NCBI GenBank assembly: GCA_021323255.1
Contig: JAJTCL010000181.1
Location: 1 to 6,043, forward strand
Source: Propionibacteriaceae bacterium
GTDB taxonomy: Bacteria; Actinomycetota; Actinomycetes; Propionibacteriales; Propionibacteriaceae
Length of the DNA: 6,043 bases
Direction: 5' to 3'
Below are positions 1-5,724 of this stretch, piece after piece (positions within the stretch are counted from its first letter, which is position 1; each line of letters begins with the position of its first letter). The translations under genes were made by a program, and so were the position numbers. The notes beneath the pieces were generated by a model. It saw only the letters and a list, made by a program, of their open reading frames with translations, was not told the origin of the DNA and made no database searches.

Positions 1-5
1 AACCC

Positions 6-29
6 AAATGGTGGTCAAAATGGTGGTCA
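6..29. repeat. Exact tandem duplication of a 12-base unit
   Basis: The unit AAATGGTGGTCA occurs at 6-17 and again, immediately adjacent and without mismatch, at 18-29. On the minus strand it reads TGACCACCATTT twice. It lies in gene-poor sequence about 430 bases beyond the end of the short CNNM gene. Adjacent short repeats like this can be arm-type recombinase sites or repressor sites, but nothing else in the window confirms either role, and the copy number may continue beyond the left edge. Confidence 0.85.
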
Positions 30-425
30 GACCCATAGCCAAACTAAGCGAATAGGCCCGCTGCAACGGATCGAAGGGCTTTCGACCATTCTTGGCAGCA
101 ATAAGGCAGCAGACGCTGTGCCTCGACGCTGTACTGAAAGCGCATCTGAGGCGTGACCAGCTTCAGGGTCGCGGGTTAGATGGATCAAGGTTGTCGGGGC
201 GCCCGCGACGCGCGGCACAGATCGGAGCACGAATGAGCCGCGGCTCTCGAGAGAGGAGAATGCGCCCCACCCCCCATCCTGCGCTTCGGAGACGGGTCAT
301 ACGGAACGTAAGTCACCGACCACCCGCTGTGCTTCCCCATGCATCATCGCTGGGCGTCCGGGTCGCTACGGATCACCGGTGTTTGGCTGCTCGTCCGCTT
401 CCAGGTGTGACAAAAGGTTCCGCTG
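30..425. other. Gene-poor stretch at the left edge
   Basis: I see no convincing gene here on either strand. The open frames are short, rich in Arg, Pro and Ser, and lack both ribosome binding sites and recognisable motifs. The longest plausible minus-strand fragment (44-145, 33 residues) has no clear Shine-Dalgarno sequence. A perfect 10-base palindrome, CTCTCGAGAG, lies at 244-253. No tRNA-like cloverleaf or recognisable transposase sequence was found. The stretch may be decayed DNA or the boundary of an inserted segment; that is inference. Confidence 0.5.
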
Positions 426-448
426 GGACGCGTCTCGGTAGACGGTCC
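412..448 (-). terminator. Possible terminator after the short CNNM gene
   Basis: Bases 426-448 form a hairpin: GGAC plus CGTCT (426-429 and 431-435) pair with AGACG plus GTCC (440-448), with one bulged G at 430 and a CGGT/ACCG loop. That is nine base pairs. The hairpin starts 13 bases after the minus-strand stop at 462-464, the right place for a terminator of the two-gene CNNM unit. A short T4 run follows only after about 10 bases (412-415), so the U-tail is poor. Mycobacterial terminators often lack a good U-tail, so this remains plausible but not firm. Confidence 0.45.
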
Positions 449-461
449 GTTTGGGAGAGGC

Positions 462-1514
462 TCAGGTGGCGGCTGCGGGTTCTGCGGCTTCTTCGATTTC
501 GCCGACGAGGACTTCGATGACGTCTTCGAGGAAGAGGATTCCGGTGGTGCGGCCGTCGTGGTCGACGGCACGTGCGACGTGGGAGCCGGATCGCCGCATG
601 GCTGCGAGGGCGTCTTCGAGGTCGGACTCGTGGTAGATGGTGGGCAGGCGCCGGATGCGTTTGGCGGGGATGGTCTGATTGGCGGCTTTGGTGCCGGTGA
701 GGTCCATGACGTCTTTGAGGTGCAGGTACCCGGTGGGCTCCCCGGCGGCGTCGTTGATGCCGTAGCGGGAGTGGCCGGCGGCCACGACGGCGCGTTGCAG
801 GTCGTTGGGGGTGGCGTCGGCGGCGAGGGCGACCACGTCGGAGATCGGGACTTCGACGTCGGAGGCCTTCTTGGTGGTGAACTCGAATGTGGCGGCCAGT
901 GCTCCAGTGGTGTCGTCGATGTGCCCTTCGCGGGTGGATTGCTCGACGATGCCGGCGATCTCGTCGAGGGTGTAGGTGCTGGTTGCTTCGTCCTTGGGTT
1001 CGACGCGGAACAGCCGGAGGACGCTGTTCGCCAGCCAGTTGAGCAGCCAGATGACAGGTTTGAAGATCCGGGCGATCATGACCAGGGGCGGAGCCAGTAG
1101 CAGGGCGGCTCGGACGGGCACCGAGAACGAGAGGTTCTTGGGGACCATCTCGCCGAAGACGACGTGGAGGAAGGTGACGAGGGCCAGCGCGACTGCGAAC
1201 GCGGTCACACTGATGGCGCTGTCGGTCAGGCCGGTCGCGGCGAGTGGGATTTCGAGCAGGTGATGGATCGCGGGCTCGGAGACGTTCAGGATCAGCAGCG
1301 AGCAGACGGTGATGCCGAGTTGGCTGGTGGCCAGCATCAAGGTGGCGTGCTCCATCGCCCACAAGGTAGTGCGCGCGGCGCGCTTGCCTTCCTCGGCCCG
1401 AGGCTCGATTTGGGACCGTCGGGCGGAGGTCACGGCGAACTCGGCGCCGACGAAGAAGGCGTTGACGAGTAGCAAGACGATGAGCCAGACGAGCCCGGAG
1501 ACGTAGTCAGCCAC
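462..1514 (-). CDS. Short CNNM/CorC-family membrane protein with CBS pair, lacking the CorC_HlyC domain (Rv1841c-like)
   Basis: Probable integral membrane protein of the CNNM/CorC (hemolysin C-like) family, whose members take part in Mg2+/Co2+ export or homeostasis. From the chosen GTG it has about 350 residues: a DUF21/CNNM transmembrane domain (about 1-170) with the hallmark EFAV near 25-28 and GEMVPKNL near 121-128, then a CBS pair (about 215-340) ending in LEDVIEVLVGEI. It stops there, so the CorC_HlyC domain found at the end of its neighbour is absent. The usual VMxPR motif opening the first CBS domain is replaced by DVEVPISDV. I chose GTG at 1512-1514 because the conserved Glu then sits at residue 25, as in the upstream paralogue, and because the overlap becomes a compact 8 bases. 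GTG at 1530-1532 would add six residues; neither start has a strong Shine-Dalgarno sequence. Translation is probably coupled to the upstream gene. Substrate and direction of transport are not shown by the sequence. Confidence 0.93.
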   Translation of the reverse strand: MADYVSGLVWLIVLLLVNAFFVGAEFAVTSARRSQIEPRAEEGKRAARTTLWAMEHATLMLATSQLGITVCSLLILNVSEPAIHHLLEIPLAATGLTDSAISVTAFAVALALVTFLHVVFGEMVPKNLSFSVPVRAALLLAPPLVMIARIFKPVIWLLNWLANSVLRLFRVEPKDEATSTYTLDEIAGIVEQSTREGHIDDTTGALAATFEFTTKKASDVEVPISDVVALAADATPNDLQRAVVAAGHSRYGINDAAGEPTGYLHLKDVMDLTGTKAANQTIPAKRIRRLPTIYHESDLEDALAAMRRSGSHVARAVDHDGRTTGILFLEDVIEVLVGEIEEAAEPAAAT

Positions 1515-2865
1515 GGTCGCTCTGATCTGCACCGGAGTGTCGGCTCGGACTCGACGGCGTCAGCGGCTGGGGTTCTTCTGGGGTGTAGCGGAGGCGGCCG
1601 ACCCGTGTCCCATCCATTCGCTCGACTCGGAGGCGGCCTTGCGCGATGGTGATCTCGTCCCCGACTTCGGGGAGTCGATCGAGCTTGTCGGTGACGAACC
1701 CGCCGACGGTCTCGTAGTCGGGGGCGTCGGGAACTCGCACACCGGTCCGCTCCAGCAGTTCATCAGGTCGCCAGTTGGCATCGACGACCAGACAACTGCC
1801 GTAGCGGACCAGACCAGGGTGGGTTTGGTCGTGCTCGTCGCGCAGCTCGCCGACGATCTCCTCCACCAGGTCCTCGAGGGTCACAATGCCGGCCGTGCCG
1901 CCGTACTCGTCGACGACGATGCCGATCTGGAAGATGCCGCGGCGCAGCGCTCCGAGCAGCGTGTCAACCCTCATGGACTCCGGCACCCGGATCGGGTCGA
2001 TCATCAAATCCGCGACGGTCACCTGCGGCCGGGTGGCGGCGTCGAGAGCGAAAGCCTGCTTGACATGGACGACGCCGAGGATGTCATCGGCATCGTGGCC
2101 GATCACCGGGAAGCGGGAGAACCCGGTGCGTTGGGACAGGTCGATGACGTCAGCGGCCCTCGCTGACGCCGCCAGCTTCGCCATCCGCACCCGAGGCGTC
2201 ATGACGTCGGCGGCGGAATGGTCAGAGAACCGCAGGGTTCGGTCGAGCAGGGTGGCGTGGTCGGCGTCCAGCATGCCTTCGGTGGCCGAGCGTCGAACCA
2301 GGAAGCTGAGCTCCTCGGCGGTCCGCGCCCCCGACAGCTCCTCCTTCGGCTCGATCCCGAGGGCGCGGATGATCGCATTAGCGGTGTTGTTGCACAACAA
2401 GATCAGCGGCTTGAAGACCGCCGTGAACACCGTCTGAAAGGGCACCACCACCCTGGCGGTTGCCAACGGCAGCGCTAGAGCGAAATTCTTCGGGACGAGC
2501 TCACCGATCACCATCGACAACAACGTGGCGAGGCCGATCCCCACGACCGCACCAACGACCGGAACCGCGCCGGCCGCCACCCCCACCCCGGCCAGCGGAC
2601 CCTCGAGCAGCCGGCTGACCGCGGGCTCGAAGGTGAAGCCGGTCAACAAGGTGGTCAATGTGATCCCCAGCTGAGCACCCGAAAGATGCGTCGAGGTGAT
2701 CCGCAAGGCCCGGATCGTCGGACCAAGCCGCCCCTCACCAGCACGTTCCCGACCCTCAAGATCGTTCCGGTCCAGGTTGACCAGGGCGAACTCCGAAGCG
2801 ACGAAGAAGCCCGTCCCGACGGTCAGGACCAGACCCACCGCGACCATCAACCACTCGAACCACAT
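1507..2865 (-). CDS. Full-length CNNM/CorC-family protein: DUF21, CBS pair, CorC_HlyC domain (Rv1842c-like)
   Basis: Inner-membrane protein of 452 residues in the CNNM/CorC family, members of which mediate or regulate Mg2+/Co2+ efflux. The N-terminal DUF21/CNNM domain (about 1-170) has hydrophobic helices near 4-30, 62-88, 92-120 and 135-157, the family motif SEFALV at 24-29 and GELVPKNFAL at 121-130. The CBS pair (about 215-340) begins with VMTPR (221-225), contains GFSRFPV (248-254), and closes with DEYGGTAGIVTLEDLVEE (319-336). A CorC_HlyC domain (about 350-427) contains the characteristic YETVGGFVTDKLDRLPEVGD (384-403). The tail from about 431 is rich in Pro and Ser and looks disordered. 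The length is typical of the family. ATG at 2863-2865 is used; no good Shine-Dalgarno sequence precedes it, and the in-frame upstream sequence offers no better start. The gene overlaps the start of its shorter paralogue, and the two probably form one transcript and possibly one complex. Confidence 0.95.
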   Translation of the reverse strand: MWFEWLMVAVGLVLTVGTGFFVASEFALVNLDRNDLEGRERAGEGRLGPTIRALRITSTHLSGAQLGITLTTLLTGFTFEPAVSRLLEGPLAGVGVAAGAVPVVGAVVGIGLATLLSMVIGELVPKNFALALPLATARVVVPFQTVFTAVFKPLILLCNNTANAIIRALGIEPKEELSGARTAEELSFLVRRSATEGMLDADHATLLDRTLRFSDHSAADVMTPRVRMAKLAASARAADVIDLSQRTGFSRFPVIGHDADDILGVVHVKQAFALDAATRPQVTVADLMIDPIRVPESMRVDTLLGALRRGIFQIGIVVDEYGGTAGIVTLEDLVEEIVGELRDEHDQTHPGLVRYGSCLVVDANWRPDELLERTGVRVPDAPDYETVGGFVTDKLDRLPEVGDEITIAQGRLRVERMDGTRVGRLRYTPEEPQPLTPSSPSRHSGADQSDRG

Positions 2866-2930
2866 GATCAGATCACACCAACGAAGTCCTCCGAGCCACG
2901 GTCAACGCAGCGGCAGATCATCACCATCGT

Positions 2931-2949
2931 GCGGTGCAGCCTGCAACGC
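2931..2949. promoter_or_regulatory. Imperfect 19-base palindrome upstream of the CNNM pair
   Basis: GCGGTGCAGCCTGCAACGC is symmetric about C2940 except for one mismatched pair (2934/2946), with a perfect TGCAG-C-CTGCA core. Its near edge is about 65 bases before the ATG of the long CNNM gene, a usual place for an operator. A single-base centre does not suit an RNA hairpin, so a dimeric protein site is the more natural reading. I could not identify a clear -10/-35 pair in the spacer 2866-3070, and the symmetry may be chance. Confidence 0.3.
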
Positions 2950-3070
2950 GACCAAGCATCGGCGAGCACATGACGGCCGCATTTCCAGGAGCCTGCCCCT
3001 GAAGCCCACCGCCCCTGCGGACCGCGGCCTGTTGGCGAGGAACGTTCCATCTGCGACGCGCGTTCCCGCG

Positions 3071-3108
3071 AAAAACTTGTCTCAGTAGCTCCTCCTGTTG
3101 CGAGACAA
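3071..3108 (-). terminator. Intrinsic terminator of the lipid kinase gene
   Basis: On the minus strand an outer stem of seven pairs (TTGTCTC at 3108-3102 with GAGACAA at 3083-3077) continues inward into a five-pair stem (3097-3101 with 3085-3089), with one bulge (3084) and a seven-base loop (3090-3096). After the stem comes one G and then five T (3075-3071), the canonical U-tail. It lies 37 bases past the kinase stop at 3146-3148. Only the minus orientation has the U-tail, so the site separates the kinase transcript from the CNNM pair downstream. Confidence 0.75.
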
Positions 3109-3145
3109 CACGTTTCGCCGGCAGCTGCGGCGCGGTGGGGCCGGG

Positions 3146-4087
3146 TCATGGGTGCGGCTCACCGGGGGCTTGGCCTGGAACGCAGATCGCCAGGGCACCT
3201 GGTTGGATTTCGGCGAAGAGGGTGGTGGACTCGCCGACGACGTCGCCGTCGAGCTGGTAGTTGTCCTTCCCGTCGATGATGATCCGGACGCTTTTCCCCT
3301 TGCGCTGGTCGACCTGGTCATCCTTCTTGGCGCGTCTAGTGATGAGCCGTAAGGCGAGCTTGAGCCAGTGCCGGAATCGGTGGGGGGAGGCGATGTAGAG
3401 GTCGAGAAGCCCGTCGTCTGGGCTGGCGCCGGGTATCAAGGTGAGGTTGCCCTGAAGTCTGCCGACGTTGCCAATCACACAAAGCATGGCGTGACGTCGG
3501 ACGGGACGGTTATTGTCCAGTTGAACCTTTAACCGTATGGGCAACCGGCCCAGGGCCTTTGCGGCTGCGACGAAGTACGCCGCAGATCCGACCTTGTCCT
3601 TCAGGTCTTCGTTGGTCTCGTCCATGATCATGGCATCGACTCCGATCCCTGCCATCACGGCGAAATGCTCTGGTGCACGGTCGTCGACTGTGATCCTGAC
3701 CAGATCTATCGGGCGTGGCTGCCCGTCGAGGGCGACGTCGATGGCGTCTCCTTCTTCAAGTGGAAGGTCCATGTTTCGTGCCAGCAGGTTGCCGGTGCCA
3801 GCCGGTACCAGCCCCAGCGGAATCCCGGTGTGGGCCAAACCGTCGGCGACGGAGCGGATTGTGCCGTCGCCGCCAGCACCGATGACAAGATCGACTTGTT
3901 CTGCGACGGCCTTTTGGGTCATGGTGCGGCCTGGATCCTCGGCCGAGGTCTCCAGCCACAGCGTGTTGCTCCAGCCGTTTCGCTGGAGGCCTTCCTCCAC
4001 TAGGGCGTGAAACTTGTCGCTGACTTTGATTGGGTTGTAGATGACCGCGCAGCGGCGGCTTCGGCTTGCCGGTTCAACAGATGTCAC
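3146..4087 (-). CDS. Diacylglycerol/lipid kinase family protein (DAGK catalytic, YegS/DgkB-like fold)
   Basis: Soluble or peripheral membrane lipid kinase of 313 residues, a typical length for bacterial DgkB/YegS-type enzymes. The family transfers the ATP gamma-phosphate to diacylglycerol, giving phosphatidate for phospholipid synthesis, or to related lipids. The N-terminal nucleotide-binding half holds a first strand, AVIYNPIK (14-21), the phosphate-binding GGDGT (72-76), and PAGTGNLLARNMDLP (95-109). The C-terminal beta-rich half has GIGVDAMI (147-154), SPDDGLLDLY (222-231) and YQLDGD (277-282), matching the family's DGLLDL and D-G-D/E signatures. The GTG start at 4085-4087 is supported by an AGGA (4095-4098) seven bases upstream. 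All the main motifs are present, so the enzyme looks intact. It is a separate unit: 204 bases follow the microprotein gene, and a terminator lies just downstream. It differs clearly from my recollection of M. tuberculosis Rv2252, so the exact lipid substrate is uncertain. Confidence 0.92.
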   Translation of the reverse strand: MTSVEPASRSRRCAVIYNPIKVSDKFHALVEEGLQRNGWSNTLWLETSAEDPGRTMTQKAVAEQVDLVIGAGGDGTIRSVADGLAHTGIPLGLVPAGTGNLLARNMDLPLEEGDAIDVALDGQPRPIDLVRITVDDRAPEHFAVMAGIGVDAMIMDETNEDLKDKVGSAAYFVAAAKALGRLPIRLKVQLDNNRPVRRHAMLCVIGNVGRLQGNLTLIPGASPDDGLLDLYIASPHRFRHWLKLALRLITRRAKKDDQVDQRKGKSVRIIIDGKDNYQLDGDVVGESTTLFAEIQPGALAICVPGQAPGEPHP

Positions 4088-4291
4088 GTGGGATTCCTAA
4101 GTCGAAAATCAGATGATGTATCGTCGGGGCGCATGTCTAACCCGGCGATAGTCCCTTTCCAGGTGGGGTACCAGCCTTTAATCCAGGCCAGGAACCGCCT
4201 CATGTTCAGTCAAGGACGGTCCCCCGGCAGCGGTTATTGTCGGCGTTGCACTGACAGTCGGGCCGTGATCGAACCAATGCAGTCGTCTGGG

Positions 4292-4396
4292 TTAGAGCCC
4301 CGACTGGAGGATTAGGTTCAAGATCACGGTGAGGATGACCGACAACACCACCGAGATCACAATCGAGGCCAGGCAGCCGCTGCGGGAGACTCGCAT
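4292..4396 (-). CDS. 34-residue single-helix membrane microprotein
   Basis: A short gene on the minus strand encodes 34 residues beginning MRVSRSGCLASIVISVV and ending LILQSGL before TAA. A basic N-terminus (R2, R5) precedes one continuous hydrophobic segment of about 24 residues (8-31) composed of Ile, Leu, Val and Ser with a single Asn near 28. That predicts one membrane helix with its N-terminus inside. The ATG at 4394-4396 is preceded by GGAAGG (4404-4409) with a seven-base gap, the same spacing seen before two other genes in this window, which strongly favours real translation. A Cys at position 8, at the membrane edge after Gly, is notable, but there is no proper lipobox. A strong hairpin lies 23 bases upstream of the ATG. 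I have an impression that tiny actinobacterial proteins with an R-x-GCL-x-S start recur, but cannot name a family. Function unknown; a regulatory membrane peptide is a guess. Confidence 0.68.
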   Translation of the reverse strand: MRVSRSGCLASIVISVVLSVILTVILNLILQSGL

Positions 4397-4419
4397 GCTA
4401 ACGCCTTCCGTGGCTAGCA

Positions 4420-4451
4420 ACGGTGCCGCGCCCCGAGGGACGCGGCACCGT
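4420..4451 (-). promoter_or_regulatory. Strong hairpin between the 103-aa gene and the microprotein gene
   Basis: ACGGTGCCGCG (4420-4430) pairs perfectly with CGCGGCACCGT (4441-4451), eleven base pairs. After one mismatch, two more pairs (4432-4433 with 4438-4439) close a CGAG/CTCG tetraloop. It sits about 70 bases past the stop of the 103-aa gene and 23 bases before the ATG of the microprotein. No U-run follows it on either strand, so if it is a terminator of the upstream gene it is of the tail-less kind. Otherwise it is a leader structure of the microprotein mRNA; the Shine-Dalgarno sequence lies outside the stem and stays free. Confidence 0.6.
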
Positions 4452-4523
4452 AGATTCATGCGTGCAACTGATCATCACGCCTGTCGGCCCTGCTCATCGC
4501 GCCGCGGTATTGAGGGCAGAAAT

Positions 4524-4835
4524 TCAGGCGTCGTAGCGCCCACGGCTGCCGGCCTTCGCCAGGCCGCGGCTGATCATGTAGCCGATGCTCAATAGGGTCA
4601 CATACAGCCACGCGCTACGGGCACCGAAGCCCTGGCCGTCATCGCCGTTGTCTATGACCGCAGCCGCGATCAGCACGCCAAGCACGCTGAGAACGAAGAC
4701 GATCAGTTCGGTGGTCTTGAACGCCGACTTGGTCTCGGTGATCTTAAAGTCAGACGTGGCTTCGGCGGTGAGCCGAGGTGCGTCCACGCCCGCCCTGTAG
4801 GTGGGCGCGTTCGTAGTCGAGTCAGTGGTGGTCAT
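4524..4835 (-). CDS. Small two-helix membrane protein, function unknown
   Basis: Protein of 103 residues from ATG 4833-4835, which has GGAAG (4843-4847) seven bases upstream. An in-frame TTG at 4875-4877 would add 14 residues but has a poorly placed ribosome site and breaks up the Thr-rich start MTTTDSTTN, so I reject it. Residues 1-40 are hydrophilic, rich in Thr and Ala, and contain FKITETKSAFKTTE leading into helix one (about 44-61). An acidic loop, DNGDDGQG (62-69), follows, then helix two (about 74-92, with WLYVTLLSIGYMISRGLA), then a basic tail, KAGSRGRYDA. The positive-inside rule puts both ends in the cytoplasm and the acidic loop outside. The pattern FKTTE, helix, acidic loop, YVTLL-x-IGYMISRGLAK is one I associate with conserved small actinobacterial membrane proteins without assigned function; that is recollection. 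It appears to be transcribed from its own promoter. Confidence 0.85.
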   Translation of the reverse strand: MTTTDSTTNAPTYRAGVDAPRLTAEATSDFKITETKSAFKTTELIVFVLSVLGVLIAAAVIDNGDDGQGFGARSAWLYVTLLSIGYMISRGLAKAGSRGRYDA

Positions 4836-4923
4836 GGGGGAACTTCCAATCTGGCTAAAGATGCGGCGGGCAATCAAGCCCTTCCCGCGGCCGGGGCGAA
4901 TCGGTTCACCTCACCGGCAGGTA

Positions 4924-4941
4924 CGCCTGTGTGCTCAGGCG
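4924..4941 (-). promoter_or_regulatory. Inverted repeat at the start of the 103-aa gene leader
   Basis: CGCCTG (4924-4929) and CAGGCG (4936-4941) are perfect inverted arms around six bases. If the promoter-like site just upstream is used, this stem-loop falls at the very 5' end of the transcript, about 90 bases before the ATG. It could stabilise the mRNA or serve as an operator overlapping the start point. Six pairs is modest, so chance is not excluded. Confidence 0.35.
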
Positions 4942-4948
4942 CATTTAC

Positions 4949-4977
4949 CTTATAACCCTACGGCCTCAGGACGTCGA
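4949..4977 (-). promoter_or_regulatory. Candidate housekeeping sigma promoter for the 103-aa membrane protein gene
   Basis: On the minus strand TCGACG (4977-4972, four of six match TTGACA) is followed after 17 bases by TATAAG (4954-4949, five of six match TATAAT). This is in a locally AT-rich patch of otherwise GC-rich sequence. The predicted start point near 4942 gives a leader of roughly 105 bases. An overlapping TAAGGT (4952-4947) also fits the looser mycobacterial TANNNT -10. The spacing is ideal and the orientation fits the gene. Confidence 0.5.
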
Positions 4978-5127
4978 TGTCGAATCGCCGGCTGGTGTGA
5001 CTCCCGGACGGTCGGTCATCACGTGGCAACACTCCAAGGCCACCCGGGAAGCGTAGATTCCTCGAGAGGCGGCTGCGAGACCGCCGCCAGGGCATGCCCT
5101 ATCCGGCCCCATTCGGCACGTCCGAGC

Positions 5128-5141
5128 GGCCAGCGCAGTCT
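5128..5141. repeat. 14-base direct repeat, copy 1
   Basis: GGCCAGCGCAGTCT occurs here and, identical and in the same orientation, at 5711-5724. The copies are 583 bases apart and flank most of the gene-free interval. The flanks do not match. The length is only a little above what chance allows in GC-rich DNA. Confidence 0.4.
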
Positions 5142-5569
5142 GCCGGTGAAGGTTGGTCTTGTGCGACGCCCTTCACACAGAACGCGTGTCGTAGAGCGGT
5201 GGTGATGCGGGCGTTGATATCGCTGGCCGCTGCTCGCTCATGGGGTGGTTGGCTGGAAAAACAAGACGACGCGTGGGAAGCGCTGAATTAGGGGGTCGGC
5301 GGGCAAGTGCGTCGAGATATGATCACACAGCTGCCCGCACGCCGATTTTGAGCAGCCGAATGACGCGGCGCCCGGTCGGCCACGAAGGCTGGGCTCGCTG
5401 ATCGCGCTATCGCCATCGTGACCCACTGTCGCGGGAGTGATCATCGCAGTTAAGGCGTTCCAATTTCGTTTGCTAGCGCACGAGTGGTTCCGGCTCCACG
5501 AAAAGGCTTGCTGGCAACGGTGCGACCAAGATCATCCATGCGCTCCAAGCTTCGAGCGGACTGCCACAA

Positions 5570-5592
5570 TGATCAACAAAGCAGTGATCAAC
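5570..5592. repeat. Two TGATCAAC boxes 15 bases apart
   Basis: TGATCAAC occurs at 5570-5577 and 5585-5592, each built on the palindrome TGATCA, with a start-to-start spacing of 15 bases. Two more TGATCA copies lie to the left at 5320 and 5438. Paired palindromic boxes could be protein-binding sites, but no gene start is close: the nearest minus-strand start is more than 700 bases to the left, at 4835. Confidence 0.25.
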
Positions 5593-5710
5593 TGACCCAG
5601 GCGGATCGGGGCCAGGCGAGGCGCGCCGTTGGGCGATTCGCGCCCGCCAAATCCGACCCGGCGACCTTCCCTGCCGACCGAGGATCAGCCGAAGCCCTCA
5701 CAGCGACATT

Positions 5711-5724
5711 GGCCAGCGCAGTCT
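5711..5724. repeat. 14-base direct repeat, copy 2
   Basis: Second copy of GGCCAGCGCAGTCT, starting two bases after the stop codon of the exported-protein gene in that gene's reading direction. The other copy is at 5128-5141. Confidence 0.4.

Noticed and set aside
44..145. 33-residue minus-strand frame (MRFQYSVEAQ...) near the left edge
   Set aside because: It has less biased composition than other spurious frames, but no Shine-Dalgarno sequence and no recognisable similarity; possibly a fragment of a decayed gene.
558..1100. 180-residue open frame on the plus strand opposite the short CNNM gene
   Set aside because: Gly/Val/Asp-rich product that mirrors the codons of the real gene; no ribosome site or family motif.
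373..1362. 329-residue open frame on the minus strand
   Set aside because: It overlaps the short CNNM gene in a shifted frame. Its product is a low-complexity mix of Arg, Pro, His and Gly without motifs, typical of an alternate frame in GC-rich DNA.
2387..2400. TTGTTG-CA-CAACAA palindrome inside the long CNNM gene
   Set aside because: It encodes part of the membrane domain (LCNN) in frame, and its two-base centre cannot form a hairpin; most likely a coding coincidence.
2868..3149. 93-residue minus-strand frame filling the spacer between the kinase and CNNM genes
   Set aside because: Its composition is random-like (many Arg, Cys, Ser and Trp), it runs straight through the kinase terminator, and no ribosome site precedes it. 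Ending three bases before the CNNM ATG is suggestive of coupling but not enough.
4837..4877. Upstream TTG start adding 14 residues to the 103-aa membrane protein
   Set aside because: The nearest GGAAGG is only about two bases from the TTG, whereas the inner ATG has GGAAG at the ideal distance and a natural Thr-rich N-terminus.
5238..5444. 68-residue minus-strand frame starting MITPATVGHD
   Set aside because: No ribosome site, no motif, and irregular composition with scattered Cys and Pro; not supported as a gene.
5450..5539. 29-residue minus-strand frame starting MDDLGRTVAS
   Set aside because: A GGAG lies only three bases before the ATG, too close, and the peptide has no helix or signal pattern.
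5631..5645. GGGCG-ATTCG-CGCCC inverted repeat as a terminator for the exported-protein gene
   Set aside because: Only five pairs, no U-tail, and about 80 bases past the stop; mentioned within the gap entry but not called as a terminator.
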